A stretch of DNA of 64,000 bases from Diphasiastrum complanatum (GCA_029204225.1 CM055108.1:19286279-19350278), one strand, 5' to 3'; numbered from the stretch's first letter, positions 21,809 through 33,570 are shown. Made by a program: numbers and translations. Notes: a model not told the origin generated them from the sequence alone.

Positions 21809-22540
21809 ATGACTTCAATGAGTTCATACTTGTTGCAACCAAGTGAGAGATTGTCTACTTCCAATTATTCAATATGGAAGTTGAGGATGGAGTCCATCTT
21901 GATACTCCAAGATGTGATGGACATTGTACTTGGGATTGAGGAGGAGCCTCAAGTCCTTCAAGAAGTACAAAAATACAAGAAGAGAGCTAGGATGGCTCTC
22001 CACTACATTAAGATGAATGTCTCTAATGAGATATCGAGGGATATTGGTGATTGTTCTACATCCAAGGAAGCTTGGGATTGTCTCAAGCTCATCTATGAGG
22101 CTAAGAACACCTCTAGGCTCCTCACTCTTAGAAATCAAATCTTCCAAAGTAGTCAAAAGAGTGATGAGAGTGCATGTAATTATGTTTTGAGAGTCAAGGA
22201 TATTCATAGGGAGCTTGCATGTATTGGTGACTCAAAGTGAGCTAGTCCAAGTCATTCTCAATGGCTTGAGAGATGAATATGACAACCTTGTCCAATCCTA
22301 TGACATTAAGGAGGAGCTACCAAGTTTGGAGGCCCTTCAAAGTGTGCTTATTTATGAAGAATCAAGACAAGAGTACAAACTGTTGAGGATGGACAAGCTA
22401 TCACTCAATCATGATATGGCAAAGTTCTATTTGCCAAGCACAAAGAGAGGAGAAAGAAGCAACACCATCACTTCTCTAATGACAAAGCTAAAGACCAAGA
22501 TGGAGAGGAGGAGGATACCTCTCATGCTTCTAATTCAAAT
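21809..22540 (+). pseudogene. Copia gag (UBN2 type), element 1
   Basis: The frame from ATG 21809 runs 143 codons. It includes LSTSNYSIWKLRMESILI near residue 15, EAWDCLKLIYEAKN near residue 89 and SDESACNYVLRVKDIHRELA near residue 118: a good DUF4219/UBN2 gag. A frameshift near 22235 moves the reading to another frame (SELVQVILNGLRDEYDNLVQ, ELPSLEALQSVLIYEES), and a second shift returns it before the zinc knuckle at 22562. The proteins would assemble the virus-like particle. With two frameshifts the gene is broken, but sequence similarity to the copy at 34.6 kb is high. Confidence 0.92.
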
Positions 22541-23281
22541 CTCAAGAAAAAGAAGTTCAAGTGCTTTTATTGTGGCAAGAAAGGCCATTATGCCACCAAT
22601 TGCTTCAAGAAGAAGAATCAACTCAATCAAGCCAACATCACCAATGAGAAAGAAGACTATATTGCAAGTGATGGAGAAGACTCTCTTATGGCATCAAGCT
22701 TCTCCTCTTCCACCTTCAACAAGGATGACTCATGGTATATTGATAGTGGAGCATCTTCACATATGTGTGGCTCCAAGAACTTTTTTTCATCTATTTTGCC
22801 TTATGATGGAGTCAAGAAGACCATATACTTTGCAAGTAAGCATGAGTGCAATATTGAAGGAGTAGGGATTATTCCCTTGAAGCTTGCATCTTCTAAAGAT
22901 CTCTTTCTCAACAATGTTCTTTTTGTCCCAAAGCTTACAAAGAACATCTTAAGTGTTGGCCAACTTCTTGATAGTGGCTTTGATGTCAATTTCAATATTG
23001 ACAATTGTGTGATCAAGAAGGATGGTGAGATCCTTGCATATGGATCAAGATTTGAAGGCATCTACAAATTGGATCCAAGTGAGAGTGCAAACTCTCTTGA
23101 TGTTTCTTATATGTCCAATATTTCAAAGGAGGATGATCACACAAGATGCACATATCGTCTCTCTTCAAGTATGATGGTGTATGATTATTCCTTATTATTC
23201 AAAGCATATGTTAAGAAGAAATTCTCATTGAAGATCAAAGATTTGGGGAGTATTGGAGCTCTGGAAGGAATAGCACCATGA
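22541..23281 (+). pseudogene. Copia zinc knuckle, protease and pre-integrase, element 1
   Basis: One open frame (frame of 22562) carries an intact CCHC knuckle CFYCGKKGHYATNC at about 22562-22603, an acidic linker, and the aspartic protease active site SWYIDSGASSHMCG at about 22730-22771. After that come the protease C-terminal part (NVLFVPKLTKNILSVGQLLD) and the start of the pre-integrase region (LAYGSRFEGIYKLD). The frame stops at 23281. The W.RLGH part of pre-integrase and the whole integrase core are missing, which points to an internal deletion just before 23295. Confidence 0.9.
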
Positions 23282-23294
23282 AGTTTTATTCAAG

Positions 23295-24356
23295 ATGAAG
23301 CCTAAGGTTGATCACCTTAGTGAACTTGGTAGTGCTTGCTTTGCACATATTCCCTTGGAAACAAGGAGGAAGGATGATCCAAGCTCATGGATCATGATTG
23401 GATACTCATCCATCAAGGAGGCCTTTAGTGTCTTTACACTCTCTATTTCAAGAGTGATTGTGAATAGAGATGTCATATTGCATGAAGATTCAATCCTGGA
23501 AGTGGCCGAGATCAAGGCTTCTCAAGAAGCATCACAAGTTATCTTTTTTGAAGGTATTCAAGTTATGATGGGGCCAAGGTGTGAGGAGGAGTTTCTTCTT
23601 CATATAATTTCAAGAAGATCTTCAAGATGCATGGCTGAGTCTTTATGGCTCACCTTACATGGCAAAGAGGGGCATCTTTCATGTTGTATCTACTACAACA
23701 CATTCATATATGCTTCTCTTTCTTTGCTTGAAATGCTATCTTGCTTCATTGAATTTTTTGGATCTCAAAGTTCAAGAAAAGCTATACTAGTTTTGTATGA
23801 TGCTTATGGTATGGACATGTTTCTTGTTATTATTGAATTAGAGGTGTTTCCAATACTTTTTGAAAGCAAGATATTGTATTGTCAAAAGTATGCTCTTGGT
23901 TCTAGTAAGAACAAGATTGAGCTTGGTACTTACTTTTTTGAAAATCATGTTTTCACATGCTTTGAGGCAAATTGTAAACTCCTCTTGAGATTAAGTGAAG
24001 CATCCAAAGTGGACACTTACATCCTTGAGAGAGTAACTAGCCTAAAAAAGATCAAGATAGTCTTTGATATCAAGATTAGATCCATCATGGATATAGTTCA
24101 TTGTATGTGGACTAGTCAAGCTAGAAAGCATAATCTTGATAATCATCATTGTTTCACATCTTATGATCTTGATCTCCATGATCCTTATGAGGCTTGTAAG
24201 CCTCATATTTCTCTATTTATGGTGCATCCATCGTGCAAGTGGAACTTTCAAAGCAAAGATCATCATCAAGCATGGAGGAAGCCCATGATCATAGTGGCAT
24301 ATTGGTGGAGCACTCTTCAAAGGCATTGGCAAGAGATCTTATCATGGATATGGTGA
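23295..24356 (+). CDS. Chimeric 353-aa ORF: Copia integrase tail plus unknown region
   Basis: Residues 1-70 match the segment after the Copia integrase core: KPKVDHLSELGSACFAHIPL, then RKDDPSSWIMIGYSS, KEAFSVFTLS and VIVNRDVILHED. After residue ~80 the match to Copia pol stops. The next ~270 residues, rich in Ser, Leu, Ile and Cys, contain no RT or RNase H motif (no YVDD, no TPM, no SSTE.EY). The frame stays open to a TGA at 24354-24356, 123 bp before the 3' LTR. It could be a chance open frame in captured sequence or a captured host fragment. I do not recognise the unknown part and assign no function. Confidence 0.5.
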   Translation: MKPKVDHLSELGSACFAHIPLETRRKDDPSSWIMIGYSSIKEAFSVFTLSISRVIVNRDVILHEDSILEVAEIKASQEASQVIFFEGIQVMMGPRCEEEFLLHIISRRSSRCMAESLWLTLHGKEGHLSCCIYYNTFIYASLSLLEMLSCFIEFFGSQSSRKAILVLYDAYGMDMFLVIIELEVFPILFESKILYCQKYALGSSKNKIELGTYFFENHVFTCFEANCKLLLRLSEASKVDTYILERVTSLKKIKIVFDIKIRSIMDIVHCMWTSQARKHNLDNHHCFTSYDLDLHDPYEACKPHISLFMVHPSCKWNFQSKDHHQAWRKPMIIVAYWWSTLQRHWQEILSWIW

Positions 24357-24479
24357 GGGTGCTGCTATGATGGCTCCCTTGGCTGATCTTCACTTCTTAT
24401 GCATACCAAAGGATCCACTCAAAAAGATTTACAAACTTCTCAAGTGGTCTAGTACCTTTCCAAGCTATTTTCTGAGGAG

Positions 24480-24884
24480 TGTGAGAAATTAGCAAAAATC
24501 TAGCTTGGTATTTTTTATGATAGAAGTTTGTAAGTGAATCTCACATGTGTGGAGGATGTTCCCACGTGTGGAGAATTTTAAAGTAAATAAAAAGGTTTGA
24601 TATAGGGGTCTCATAGAATTTCATAGTCAAGCATTTAGGTGTAGGATGTTGATAGGGTCAAATTTGGCATAGATGGCAAATTATCCATTTCCACTTGTAA
24701 TGCCACTATTGAGCCAAAATAGAGTAGGAGGCCAAACTTGTGCCAATTAGAGTGTAGACAAATGTAATGCTTTTGTTTGATGAAGTTTAAGAGGTCCAAT
24801 AGGATTTAGAGGTGGAACCATGTGTGGCCCAATAGGAATTTGAGGTGTGCTTGAATATGGTCCAATAGAATTAAGAGGTGCATG
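24480..24884 (+). mobile_element. 3' LTR (right-truncated) of Copia element 1
   Basis: It starts tgtgagaaattagcaaaaat after a short purine run (gaggag). The last 77 bp match the start of the surviving 5' LTR. The sequence changes abruptly after ggtgcatg at 24884, so U5 and the right end are lost. Confidence 0.8.
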
Positions 24885-25740
24885 CGGAGGCTAGGAAAGC
24901 ATCCATGGATGGGAGAATGGGAAGTGCAGAGCAAGTGGCAGCATGGGACAGTAAGCATAGCTGACATTATACTGTACGTGACGCAGAAGGCGAGTCAAGA
25001 ATGACGACCGTTGCATACTCGTCGGCTACTAGATGCTTGTTTGGAAGATTCGGCAGGTACCACACCTCCGTAACCCATGGATCTTATTCACCAAGTAAAA
25101 AGTGGAGATGGTGGACAAAAGAGAACCAACAACAAATTGCTGCTTGGTGTTACCCTTGTGTGCTCCTTCCTGAGGTTGCCAACCATCATAAAGATGTTCA
25201 GAACTTGCGCAACCACATGGATGATGGGATATCGGATAGACTCTAGGAGATAGCCATCATTGGTCTAGTATATCTCATTGGACATGTCAATGAAAGCCTT
25301 TATGATGTTCTTGATCGTTATAAATTCCATATTAATATTTTCAAAAAAGGCGCGCTTGTGAATCCTCATTGTGGTAAGGTTCATCCATTGAGCCACCATG
25401 CTTGTGCTAGGAAGTATCATGATGTCCATATTGAGGATACTTAGAAGTATCAGTAGAAGACATGATAAAAGTAGACAAGTACTAAGAATAAGAGAGCAAG
25501 AGTGTATCAAAAGGTTGGAAGGAGGTTTCGGAAAGTTCTGGTCACTGAAAAATTTGGCAAGAGCTTCACTAGCACAACTGAGAAATGAAATCAAATTTAG
25601 CTTCTTTATACTAAATTTGGACGGTCCATTAGACAAAGTACTAGTTTGTCTGCTGACAAAAATTTGCAGGCATGCTTAGTATTGTGAAATTAGCTTCCAA
25701 AATCTCAATGAAGTTTTCTGAATATCTGACCTGATCTAGT
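24885..25740. other. No recognisable gene
   Basis: Frames at 25001-25246 (+) and 25265-25636 (-) have no motif I know. Slightly higher GC at 24890-25150. No LTR or transposase signature. Confidence 0.4.
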
Positions 25741-26060
25741 GAAGGTTTTGAAGATCTGGCGAAGGTTTAATATTTGCCTAAGAACATCCTTCGCCTACTA
25801 GGTACTGTAGATAATAAAAATTTTCAAGATCTGAACCTATGTCCAACCTAATTTTGTCATTCTAAATCCATCTCTCAGGTCGACAAAGGTTAATAATGAC
25901 TGTAAGGTGCTTGGCGAAGGTTCCCAAAATGACAAACTGCTGAACATTCGTCTGAATTCAAAAAAGGTAATAACCTAGCTAGAGAACCTTCGCCCACCTC
26001 AGGATAGGTAAATCTAAGGTGGATGTGTGATCTGGCAACTCGGCGAAGGTTTTTAAAAAC
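25741..26060. repeat. Five ggcgaaggtt motifs in both orientations (candidate CACTA subterminal repeats)
   Basis: ggcgaaggtt lies at 25759, 25913 and 26042 on the plus strand, and its complement at 25786-25795 (one mismatch) and 25985-25994. Short motifs repeated in both orientations near the end of an element are typical of CACTA subterminal regions, and a CACTA-type transposase remnant starts about 300 bp to the right. I could not place a CACTA terminal repeat. Confidence 0.6.
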
Positions 26061-26339
26061 TATATGTACAAAAAATGACTCAAAAAGTGATTTTCTTAGG
26101 CATTTTTCCGTAAAAAGGTAATTCTTTTCACTTTTGCTCATCATTCTTTGCTATGACTATAATTGTCCATTGCCATCTATTATACGAAAGGTAATGAGCT
26201 CTATTTTATAAATAAATGATGTGCATTTTTGGCTATGCAATGTTTTTTTGTAATTAAATGGTGTAATTTTTGTTGTAATTAAATGGTGTAATTTGTCATG
26301 TATTGTATTATATATTGCATGATGTTTTTAACGTTTATA

Positions 26340-27940
26340 GTATTATGGAGACGAAGACGATTTTGGAGGGCCTGGACTCGCCGCGTTTTCAAAACGACAT
26401 AGGGAAACGATTTGAAAAATGCGACAAGCATCGTTGGAGTATCTTCGTCGACGATCGACGAGCCAAGGAAACGACATTCCAATTGAAGAAGACAATCATT
26501 CGTTTGAAGCAAAAGATGATATAATGCAAGATTTGATACATTCGTATTATCCTCCTCATGGGACCACTCCAATCGATAGAAATGATACACAACACAATTA
26601 TAGACAAAGCTAACTTCACAACTCAAGAAAATGTCGAAGACATGAGAACCGAAGGTGAAACAAGCATGAGAACGAAAGCTATAACTCCTTTATATGAAGG
26701 GGCAAATGTTTCTAGACTGTCAGCATATGTGCTCATCCTAAATCTTCAAGTTGTGTACAAATGGAGTAATCAATGTGTTGATGCATTATTCAGGTGACTA
26801 TTCATATAACAAATATTTTTTGTTTCTATTCAATCACTAACTAGTTGACCATTTGTAATACTATTGGCATTTGCCATAGGTTGTTACGTTCACTATTACC
26901 TGAGGGTAATATAATTCCAAATTCAAGGAAAGATGTTAAAAAAATAGTGGCGATGCTTCGAATGGATTACAATTGCATTCATGCATGTCCAAATGATTGC
27001 ATATTATACAAGGGTGTACATGAGTAAAAAACAAGTTGCCCTAAGTGTGAATCTCCACAATATCGGAAGATGTGCAAGGAACCAAAGTTGCATCCAAGGT
27101 TGTGAACCATTTTCCAATATTATCGTCCATCGAACACATGTTCCGTTGCGAGTCCTTGGCCAAATTGATGGATTGGCATGCTCGAAATAGATCCATTGAT
27201 GGTGTCATGAGAACACCATGTGATAATATGGCCAAAAAACACATTGAAAAATAGTGGCCGATATTTTGTACAAAGCCAAGACATTTAAGACTTGAGTTGG
27301 CCATGGATGGTATTAATCCTCATGGCCATCGATCTTCTACTTGGACAACATGGCCACTGATGCTTGTGAATTACAACATACCTCCATGGATGACAATGAA
27401 AAAAGGTCATCTTTTACTTGCTCTCATCATTCCCGATCATTATAAGGTAAAAAACATGGATGTCTATCTAGAGCCTATTGTCGAGGAGTTGCAAATTCTT
27501 TGGAGAGGGATTCATGTATACGACATTTCACGTCCTATTGGATCTCGAGAATTTGAACTAAAAGGTATTTTAATGTGGACGATGAATGATTATCCTAGAA
27601 TGGGTGAGTGTAGCGGTTTTTCTACTTCCGGATACCATGCTTGTAATATATGTGGAAGTAATCTCCCTGAACTTAGGAAAGTCATATATTCTGATCATCG
27701 TAAATATCTTCCATTCAACCATAGTCTTCGTAGAACTCATTTTTGTTGATTAGGAGACAAAGTGGAGGCACGCCCTCCACCGGAAAGACTAACAAGTAAA
27801 GATTGGCTTGAGAAATGGAACAATGGCAACGGAGAATTCCACTTCCATAGAGGTATGAAAAGGTTATCCATATTTTATACACTCCCATATTGGATGACAT
27901 TAAAAATGGATTCAATGCACATTTTCAAAAAAAAATAAAA
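26340..27940 (+). pseudogene. CACTA (En/Spm) TNP2-like transposase pseudogene
   Basis: Consecutive frames carry Transposase_21 (TNP2) segments in order: PLYEGANVSRLSAYVLIL; LLPEGNIIPNSRKDVKKI; MDYNCIHACPNDCILYKG; SCPKCESPQYRK; MDGINPHGHRSSTWTTWPLM; NYNIPPWMTMKKGHLLLALI; MDVYLEPIVEELQILWRG; GILMWTMNDYPRMGECSGFS; CNICG; and SIFYTLPYWM. The 150-codon frame 27297-27749 is the longest. A TAA near 27025, a frameshift near 27110, a TAG near 27252 and a stop at 27747 break it. In intact elements this protein cuts the CACTA termini. This copy cannot be functional, and its C-terminal third is missing or unrecognisable. Confidence 0.9.
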
Positions 27941-28182
27941 ATATGATGTCATTATCATTGTCGATAACAACCTTTCATTGTTACTTCCGCTGCCTACAAT
28001 TGCTGTGGGTGGCTACAAATTGCTTTAATTGCATTTATTGTAGTTTCAATCATTTGAGGAATCATAAATCTCAGCTCTATTGATCACATTCAATTTCTTC
28101 CCAACATAAAGCCAAAGCAATGCACGAGATCAAAATCTAATCACAAGAGAGAATACGTGGAAATATACCGAATATTTATGAT
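27941..28182. other. Spacer after the transposase remnant
   Basis: AT-rich sequence without a recognisable domain. It may be the degraded C-terminal part of the transposase. Confidence 0.35.
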
Positions 28183-28398
28183 GTGTCATATGGTGAAAGT
28201 GGACGCTATTTTTTATCTGATGTGAAATGGCCTAAGGTAGTTTGTAGAGGGTCAAATGCAACGGTAAATTCATGTCCAAGTGGGTTTTTTGCAATTGATT
28301 CATCCAAAACATTGAGCATGGAGCCCTTTGACACATTGATGTTGCCTCATCACTATGAGCACATGCACATGCGATGCGTTGAATTTTTTGTTCATTAG
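28183..28398 (+). CDS. Short ORF, 71 aa, unrecognised
   Basis: The frame encodes SYGESGRYFLSDVKWPKVVC, then SCPSGFFAIDSS and LPHHYEHMHMRCVEFFVH. The composition is protein-like and it follows the TNP2 remnant in the same orientation, so it may be part of the same element's second gene or of captured sequence. I recognise no family. The stop is TAG at 28396. Confidence 0.25.
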   Translation: MSYGESGRYFLSDVKWPKVVCRGSNATVNSCPSGFFAIDSSKTLSMEPFDTLMLPHHYEHMHMRCVEFFVH

Positions 28399-28429
28399 TT
28401 CAAATTCTTATATTTAAATTTATCAATTA

Positions 28430-30320
28430 TATGTCATGTTTCTCATTTTATTGTAGGTGATTTCAATATTTGAGTTTTCAATATATTCTAAAATAGTAAT
28501 TTTTCAGGTGTTTTTTCGATCAGATTGACCAAACAATACATGGTGGTTTGTAGCTCAAGTAGAACCATGAGCGCGACGAGTAAACGTTTTCAGAGATGTA
28601 ATGAAGCTGTCCCTGAGTTGTCATGAAGTTTGGAAGGGATTAGACACCATTAGGGGGCTCAAAACACCAAAACTTAGTGTATTTTTTATTATTTTTGAGC
28701 ATGAATACCTCTCAATTGGGGGTCTGAACCTATTGGTTCTTGTAACAAGCTTAAAGATATGATAGATTGTGTCTGTTTTGAGGCATCATGCATCCAATTT
28801 GGATAGGTGAGCATTAGACACCATCATGTTGAAGTTTTGCTTAGATATTCTATGATTCTGAGGAAAAAGTCCTGTTTGTAATAGTATTGGATACTTATTA
28901 CTGACTTTTTCGAATCTTTGATATCTTATACATTGTCTCTTGGGAAATTTTAAATTGAAATTATGGAATTTCTTTTTTAAAAGGGGGGAAGAAAAGATAG
29001 GAATAAGTCTTTTGAGGAATCAGCTAGTTGCATTGATTTTGGGAAAAACTCTTGTTGCAATGGTAGAACTATCCAGTTTGAAATAGACAAACTCTCTAAG
29101 TGATTATTTTGATTAATCTGGAACTAGATGAATTTTGGGGTTGTTGAGCTATGAGATATTCATTAATATGGGAAGTAGTGATAAAGATTAAATTAAGATT
29201 CACTGATTGTTACCAAGTACCATTTTGATATGGATTGGATCAGTGGAATAAAGTTTTAATCTTAACTCTATGTCCAAAGATGTCTGTATAAGTTAGCCTA
29301 ATCTTGGTTGTATGCTGAGATTTGTTGTAGGCTGATTGGTAGAAGGAATCTTGTTAATAAGAGTCAGATGGTTGGAAAACTTGTGATGTGGAGTTATTCA
29401 CTTCAAAGATTTCCCAGATATGTTATTTACTCATGAGAAATAGAGTTCTTTGGTATATACCACCGAATTCAGTTGGAATTCAACAGAACTTTATAATCTC
29501 TAGATGTGGTTCTAGATGATTGTATAAAGTTTATTATTTGTTAAAGACAAATGTTATAATGGTCTTTAATCACTTGGTTGATTGTAGAATTTGGAACTCA
29601 TAATCTGGTTAAGAATCGAGATGGACGAATATTCTTGGAATCCAGTAATTTTCCTTGTGGAAAAGATTTCAGAACGTTTCTTATATTTCCTGAGTGGTAT
29701 GTTGTGCATATACTCCAATATCTCTAAATGATTAAGTATGGGTTTAAAATTCGATAGATTATGATTGACGAATCATAAGATTCTAAATGTTTATGATTGA
29801 CGGATCATAAATTGATACTTGAAGGACATTAGATGATTATATGGAGAATATGATGATTCTTAAGATGATGAGTAATTCTTGATCAATTGGTAGAGTTAAA
29901 ATTTAGATTTGTTATTTGAACTCTAAATCTGTGTACAAACTTGAGATTGTTTGGATCTCACATGCATTTTCATTAACTAACTATTTACTTATGAGAAATT
30001 TTCTTACCTTTACAGATTGTAGTCAAGGAATGCTTGTGTACTGTTTTTCAACCTAAAATCTCCGTTTAATTAGGAGCAGTTAAGTCTATCAAGATTGAAT
30101 GGTTGCTATTTTTTGGATATGATGCTAGGGATAGAGCACTTATCTCAGGAGAGTATTGTGGGGTACTCAGGACTGAGTTAAGTCATTTTTATCTTGATGG
30201 ATCTCCTAAGAGATTTTGGTGGGATGAGTTTTGTACCAAGAAGCATTTATGACAGGTCTACAAGTAATTGTGGATAGTCTTGGACTATGATTATTTTGGA
30301 TCTTTAACTTTTGAACATTG
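28430..30320. other. AT-rich, probably degraded retroelement, no clear gene
   Basis: No frame longer than about 70 codons. The run-up to a Gypsy 3' end at 30.3-30.9 kb suggests that this is decayed Gypsy pol, but I could not find reverse transcriptase (YVDD) or integrase zinc-finger motifs. Confidence 0.4.
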
Positions 30321-30329
30321 ATTTCCGAT

Positions 30330-30895
30330 ATAAGGTGATGACTCACCCAGTGTTTCATGTAAATTGAAGTACATGAAGGTGATGTTATTAGATTGGAGAG
30401 AATCAAACCCAATAGAGAAATTTATCTTTTAGTGTACTTCTAAAAGGTCGATATAGTATTTCAATGTAGGGACAGATGATTTGAGAATTATCCCATCTTT
30501 AAATACTTATTTGATTTTGAAGTCAGACTAAAGATTGATTTTCAGGGTAATTGTGAAAGTTAAATGATTGATTTGTTAGCTTTTAAACTTGATCTTCAGG
30601 TTTGGTCGACTGCTCATCCGGTGTATCATGTAAATATAGTTTAGATGATGATGACAGTTTGATGTATTGAAGACTTTACCCATTTGGAAGATTTATCGCT
30701 CAATAAACCTTTGGACCCTGAATGAGTACTTAGGATTAGAGATAAACAATTGAGAAATTTTTCTATCTTTGTGTGCTTGCTTAGGTTGGTTGGTCAAATT
30801 GAGGATAATGATTCATGGGAAGAGTTAAAAGCATACAAATTGGATTTTCCCTAGTTACTCGTTCTGAGGATAGAACTGGTTTAAGAGGGGAAGAA
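30330..30895 (+). pseudogene. Gypsy integrase C-terminal remnant, partly duplicated
   Basis: THPVFHVN near 30344 and AHPVYHVN near 30610 are two copies, ~265 bp apart, of the conserved HPVFHVS.LK motif after the Gypsy integrase core. After the second comes IRDKQLRNFSIF and EDNDSWEELKAYKLDFP, the chromo-like tail (R..RLRN...; .WE.....FP). Stops break all frames. The remnant ends at a purine-rich tract (aagaggggaagaa) and an LTR start at 30896, which confirms orientation. Confidence 0.65.
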
Positions 30896-31450
30896 TGTTA
30901 CGACCATGTCCTATATAAGGGAATCAGAATAATTCCTGACGTGGATAGCTGGTCACTCTAGGTGTATATGGCTATTAGTTATGCCTCATTATTCCATGCT
31001 TGGCATGTAAAGTAATTTATAATCATATGAGGGCCCAGACCTATTATTGGACATAGGAGCACATGCATAGTGAATGACTGCTTTAATGCAAGAATAGGAG
31101 GTCAATAGCTCAATATAGGTTGCATGGAAATCCTAGGGGGAATATTCTCTCTCTCTCTCTCTCATGAGGAGAATATGTCCATTGGAAACTCGCCCATCCT
31201 CCTATTGGAAATTCAGTTTTTTGAGCCTGTTTCTCCTCCTCTCTCATAGGTTCTTCACTATGGCTTGGGGTCTAGGTCTAGGAGGAAACTCCAGGAGGGA
31301 TCTAGGTGTGGATGGGTGGTTTTGCTCCACAAGTGTCCTTTTGGTTGTTTTGCAACAGGATCTAGTCAGATCTTCATAAGGCGATCCTTATACTGGTCAA
31401 GGAGATTGGTCAATGATTTAAGAGCATACGTAAAAGCGTTTACTATGTAG
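30896..31450 (+). mobile_element. Gypsy 3' LTR, right end uncertain
   Basis: tgttacgaccatgtcctata follows a polypurine tract, the usual start of a plant Gypsy LTR (tgttacgac). A short (CT)n run lies at about 31147-31163. No partner LTR was found on the left, so the right boundary is an estimate. Confidence 0.55.
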
Positions 31451-33570
31451 GCACGAACAAAAGTGTAATTATATCAGTTTTAAGGGATTCTACTTTCCTA
31501 TCCTTGACGGAGCCCATTATACTCAAAGAAGCTTTATAAGGTCTTCCATCAAGTAGAAGTAATTGTTTTGTCAAGCCATATTACTTTACATTCTCTTACT
31601 ATGATTAAACATAACAACATGAATTGAAAATATATTTCTCCCAATCAAAATTTCATAGTTAAATTCCACTAAATCTTTGAGTACAAAAATAATCATTTTG
31701 TTTGGAAATTTCAATATCTCAAAGATGGTTAATGGCCTCTCCATAGCTGGTTAATGGCCTCTCCATAGCTTCTAAACTACCAATGGAGATCCCTTCAAGC
31801 ATAACTAGTTATTGTACCAGCTAAATTTAGCACCAGATGGGAAAAACATTAGAAAAATTTTATGAGGAAAGGATGAATATTTTGTCATTGGTCTAACTGT
31901 GCTTGATTAAAGCTTTACAGTCTTCAACTTGAATTTGATTTTCATGAATGTTGATTGGAAATCTACTCAATGTTGAGATAATTGTACGATCACTTGAATT
32001 TTAGTAAATTTCCTAGTGAGGAGTAAGAAGTTGAACTTGTTTATTAAATTGTGAGAAAAAATCATTTATAGTGTTTCAACATGGGGTCAAAATAATGAAC
32101 ATAATTAGACGCAAACGAAAAAATGTTCCCAGCCAAATATTTCAAGCCGTCAAGGATTACAATTTGAACTTGCCTTGTAGAATGGCCCAAGCTAGTAGAT
32201 TGTGTTGGGCTAGAGTAAGTTGATAAAATCTTTGGGGCATTAATGATTGGTTCCAGAAGTAGTTTTTGAGTGCTCTACTTTCAATAGAAGAAAAATATCT
32301 TTCAAATCCCAAAAATGTTCTTGGTTGTGGAGTTGTATCCAACAACTACGTGGTTTAGTCTTTGTGGAAATTTTACAAGAGTGTTTGCAAGATGTTTTTC
32401 CAACACTTATGGCTCTTTTGCTTCTTGAGGTAAAGGTTGAGCAACTGTTGTTTGTATTGCTTTCTACTACTATTTTAGGCTTAGATATTGCAATCGAATA
32501 TTTGAGAGCTACTTGTTGTTTTGCTACTAACCTAGTGAGTAAGGTGACTTTTGACCAGGTTGTTGTTGTTGAGATTGCTTGACAAGATAACATGTATTCG
32601 CTATAGGCTATTTGCAGACCAATAATACTATTTTGTAGCTCTTGTAGTTGCTATTAAAGGGACTACACATTTTTATTTTTTGATTTAACTAGATCATCAT
32701 GGACATAGCATTAGATATACTTGTTGTGTTCATATCAATGCTCAACTATGTGATTTTCTTGTCCTTGGTTTGAAGTACTTGCTACAAGCTCATATTTTCT
32801 TCATGTCAATCAGGTATACTACTAGGGGTGATAGAATCAACTTGAAAAATAGTAATTATGACCACTTCTGCATTTTGGGCTTCAATCAATGATCCATCAG
32901 TGCCACTCAATTCTTTATGAATTCAATCTAATGTGTCTTGTTGGAGGTCAAGTTGTCCTTCAGGACCAACATCATAATTGGTTACTCTCAGCTTCCTTCA
33001 AGATTTCTATGTAGTGAGAAATTGAATTGAAATCATTCAGTGTATAAATCAAGATATTGGATTCTGAAAGATTTTTTCAAGATTTTCAAGAGGAAGTCAG
33101 TGTTGCTCAAGACTTTAGCATCAGAAGCATATTTTTGGTCTGCCTAATGCATAGGTCAATTCCAAAATTTAGGATTGCATGAGGCTATGTTGACAGTTCT
33201 AGGTAGATTCTTGGCAACAAACAAGGCTAAGAGGCTCAGATCTCATGCCTCAATAAATATCATGATTTTATGGGCTTCAAGATTAGTTATTCTGATTGTG
33301 ATATTGTCAGATTGATATATGCTCGTTATCAATTGTTTACTATTTCTTCCGCACACTGGTTTCATCTTGTTGAATGCTAAAACAAATTACAACATAGGTC
33401 AGTAGTGCATGTCCATGCTCTGAAGGATTGTTGATCTGTTGTAGTTGGCAGTAGACCAGCAAATATAATCGAACTCACATCTAGGCTCATTACAACTCTC
33501 ATTAGTGGTATCAAAGCGTTTGACGTTCTGGATATTGATTTACCTTCAACAAGATTGAGATGTAGCAAGC
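31451..33570. other. No recognisable gene
   Basis: Frames overlap on both strands at 32157-32593 without motifs. A primer-binding-like tggtatcaaagc lies at 33508-33519 but no gag follows it directly. Otherwise featureless AT-rich sequence. Confidence 0.4.

Larger units (their letters stand above)
20554..24884 (+). mobile_element. Copia element 1: deleted, both LTRs truncated
   Basis: The order is 5' LTR part, primer-binding site (21052-21064), gag, zinc knuckle, protease, pre-integrase, integrase tail, unknown ORF tail and 3' LTR part. The 5' LTR survives from about 20554 to 21051, ending aacaatggtatcagagcc across the junction. The 3' LTR begins tgtgagaaatta at 24480, after gaggag, and survives to about 24884. 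The only shared stretch, 20554-20630 against 24808-24884, has two differences in 77 bp. The integrase core, RT and RNase H are absent. Two related copies lie at 33.6 and 55.5 kb. Confidence 0.85.

Noticed and set aside
32157-32593. Overlapping 111-117 codon frames on both strands
   Set aside because: No recognised family on either strand; mutual overlap in low-stop sequence fits chance.
33508-33519. Primer-binding site tggtatcaaagc for another Copia element
   Set aside because: No gag starts downstream within a normal distance; the primer site at 33849 belongs to element 2 and explains the gag at 34612.
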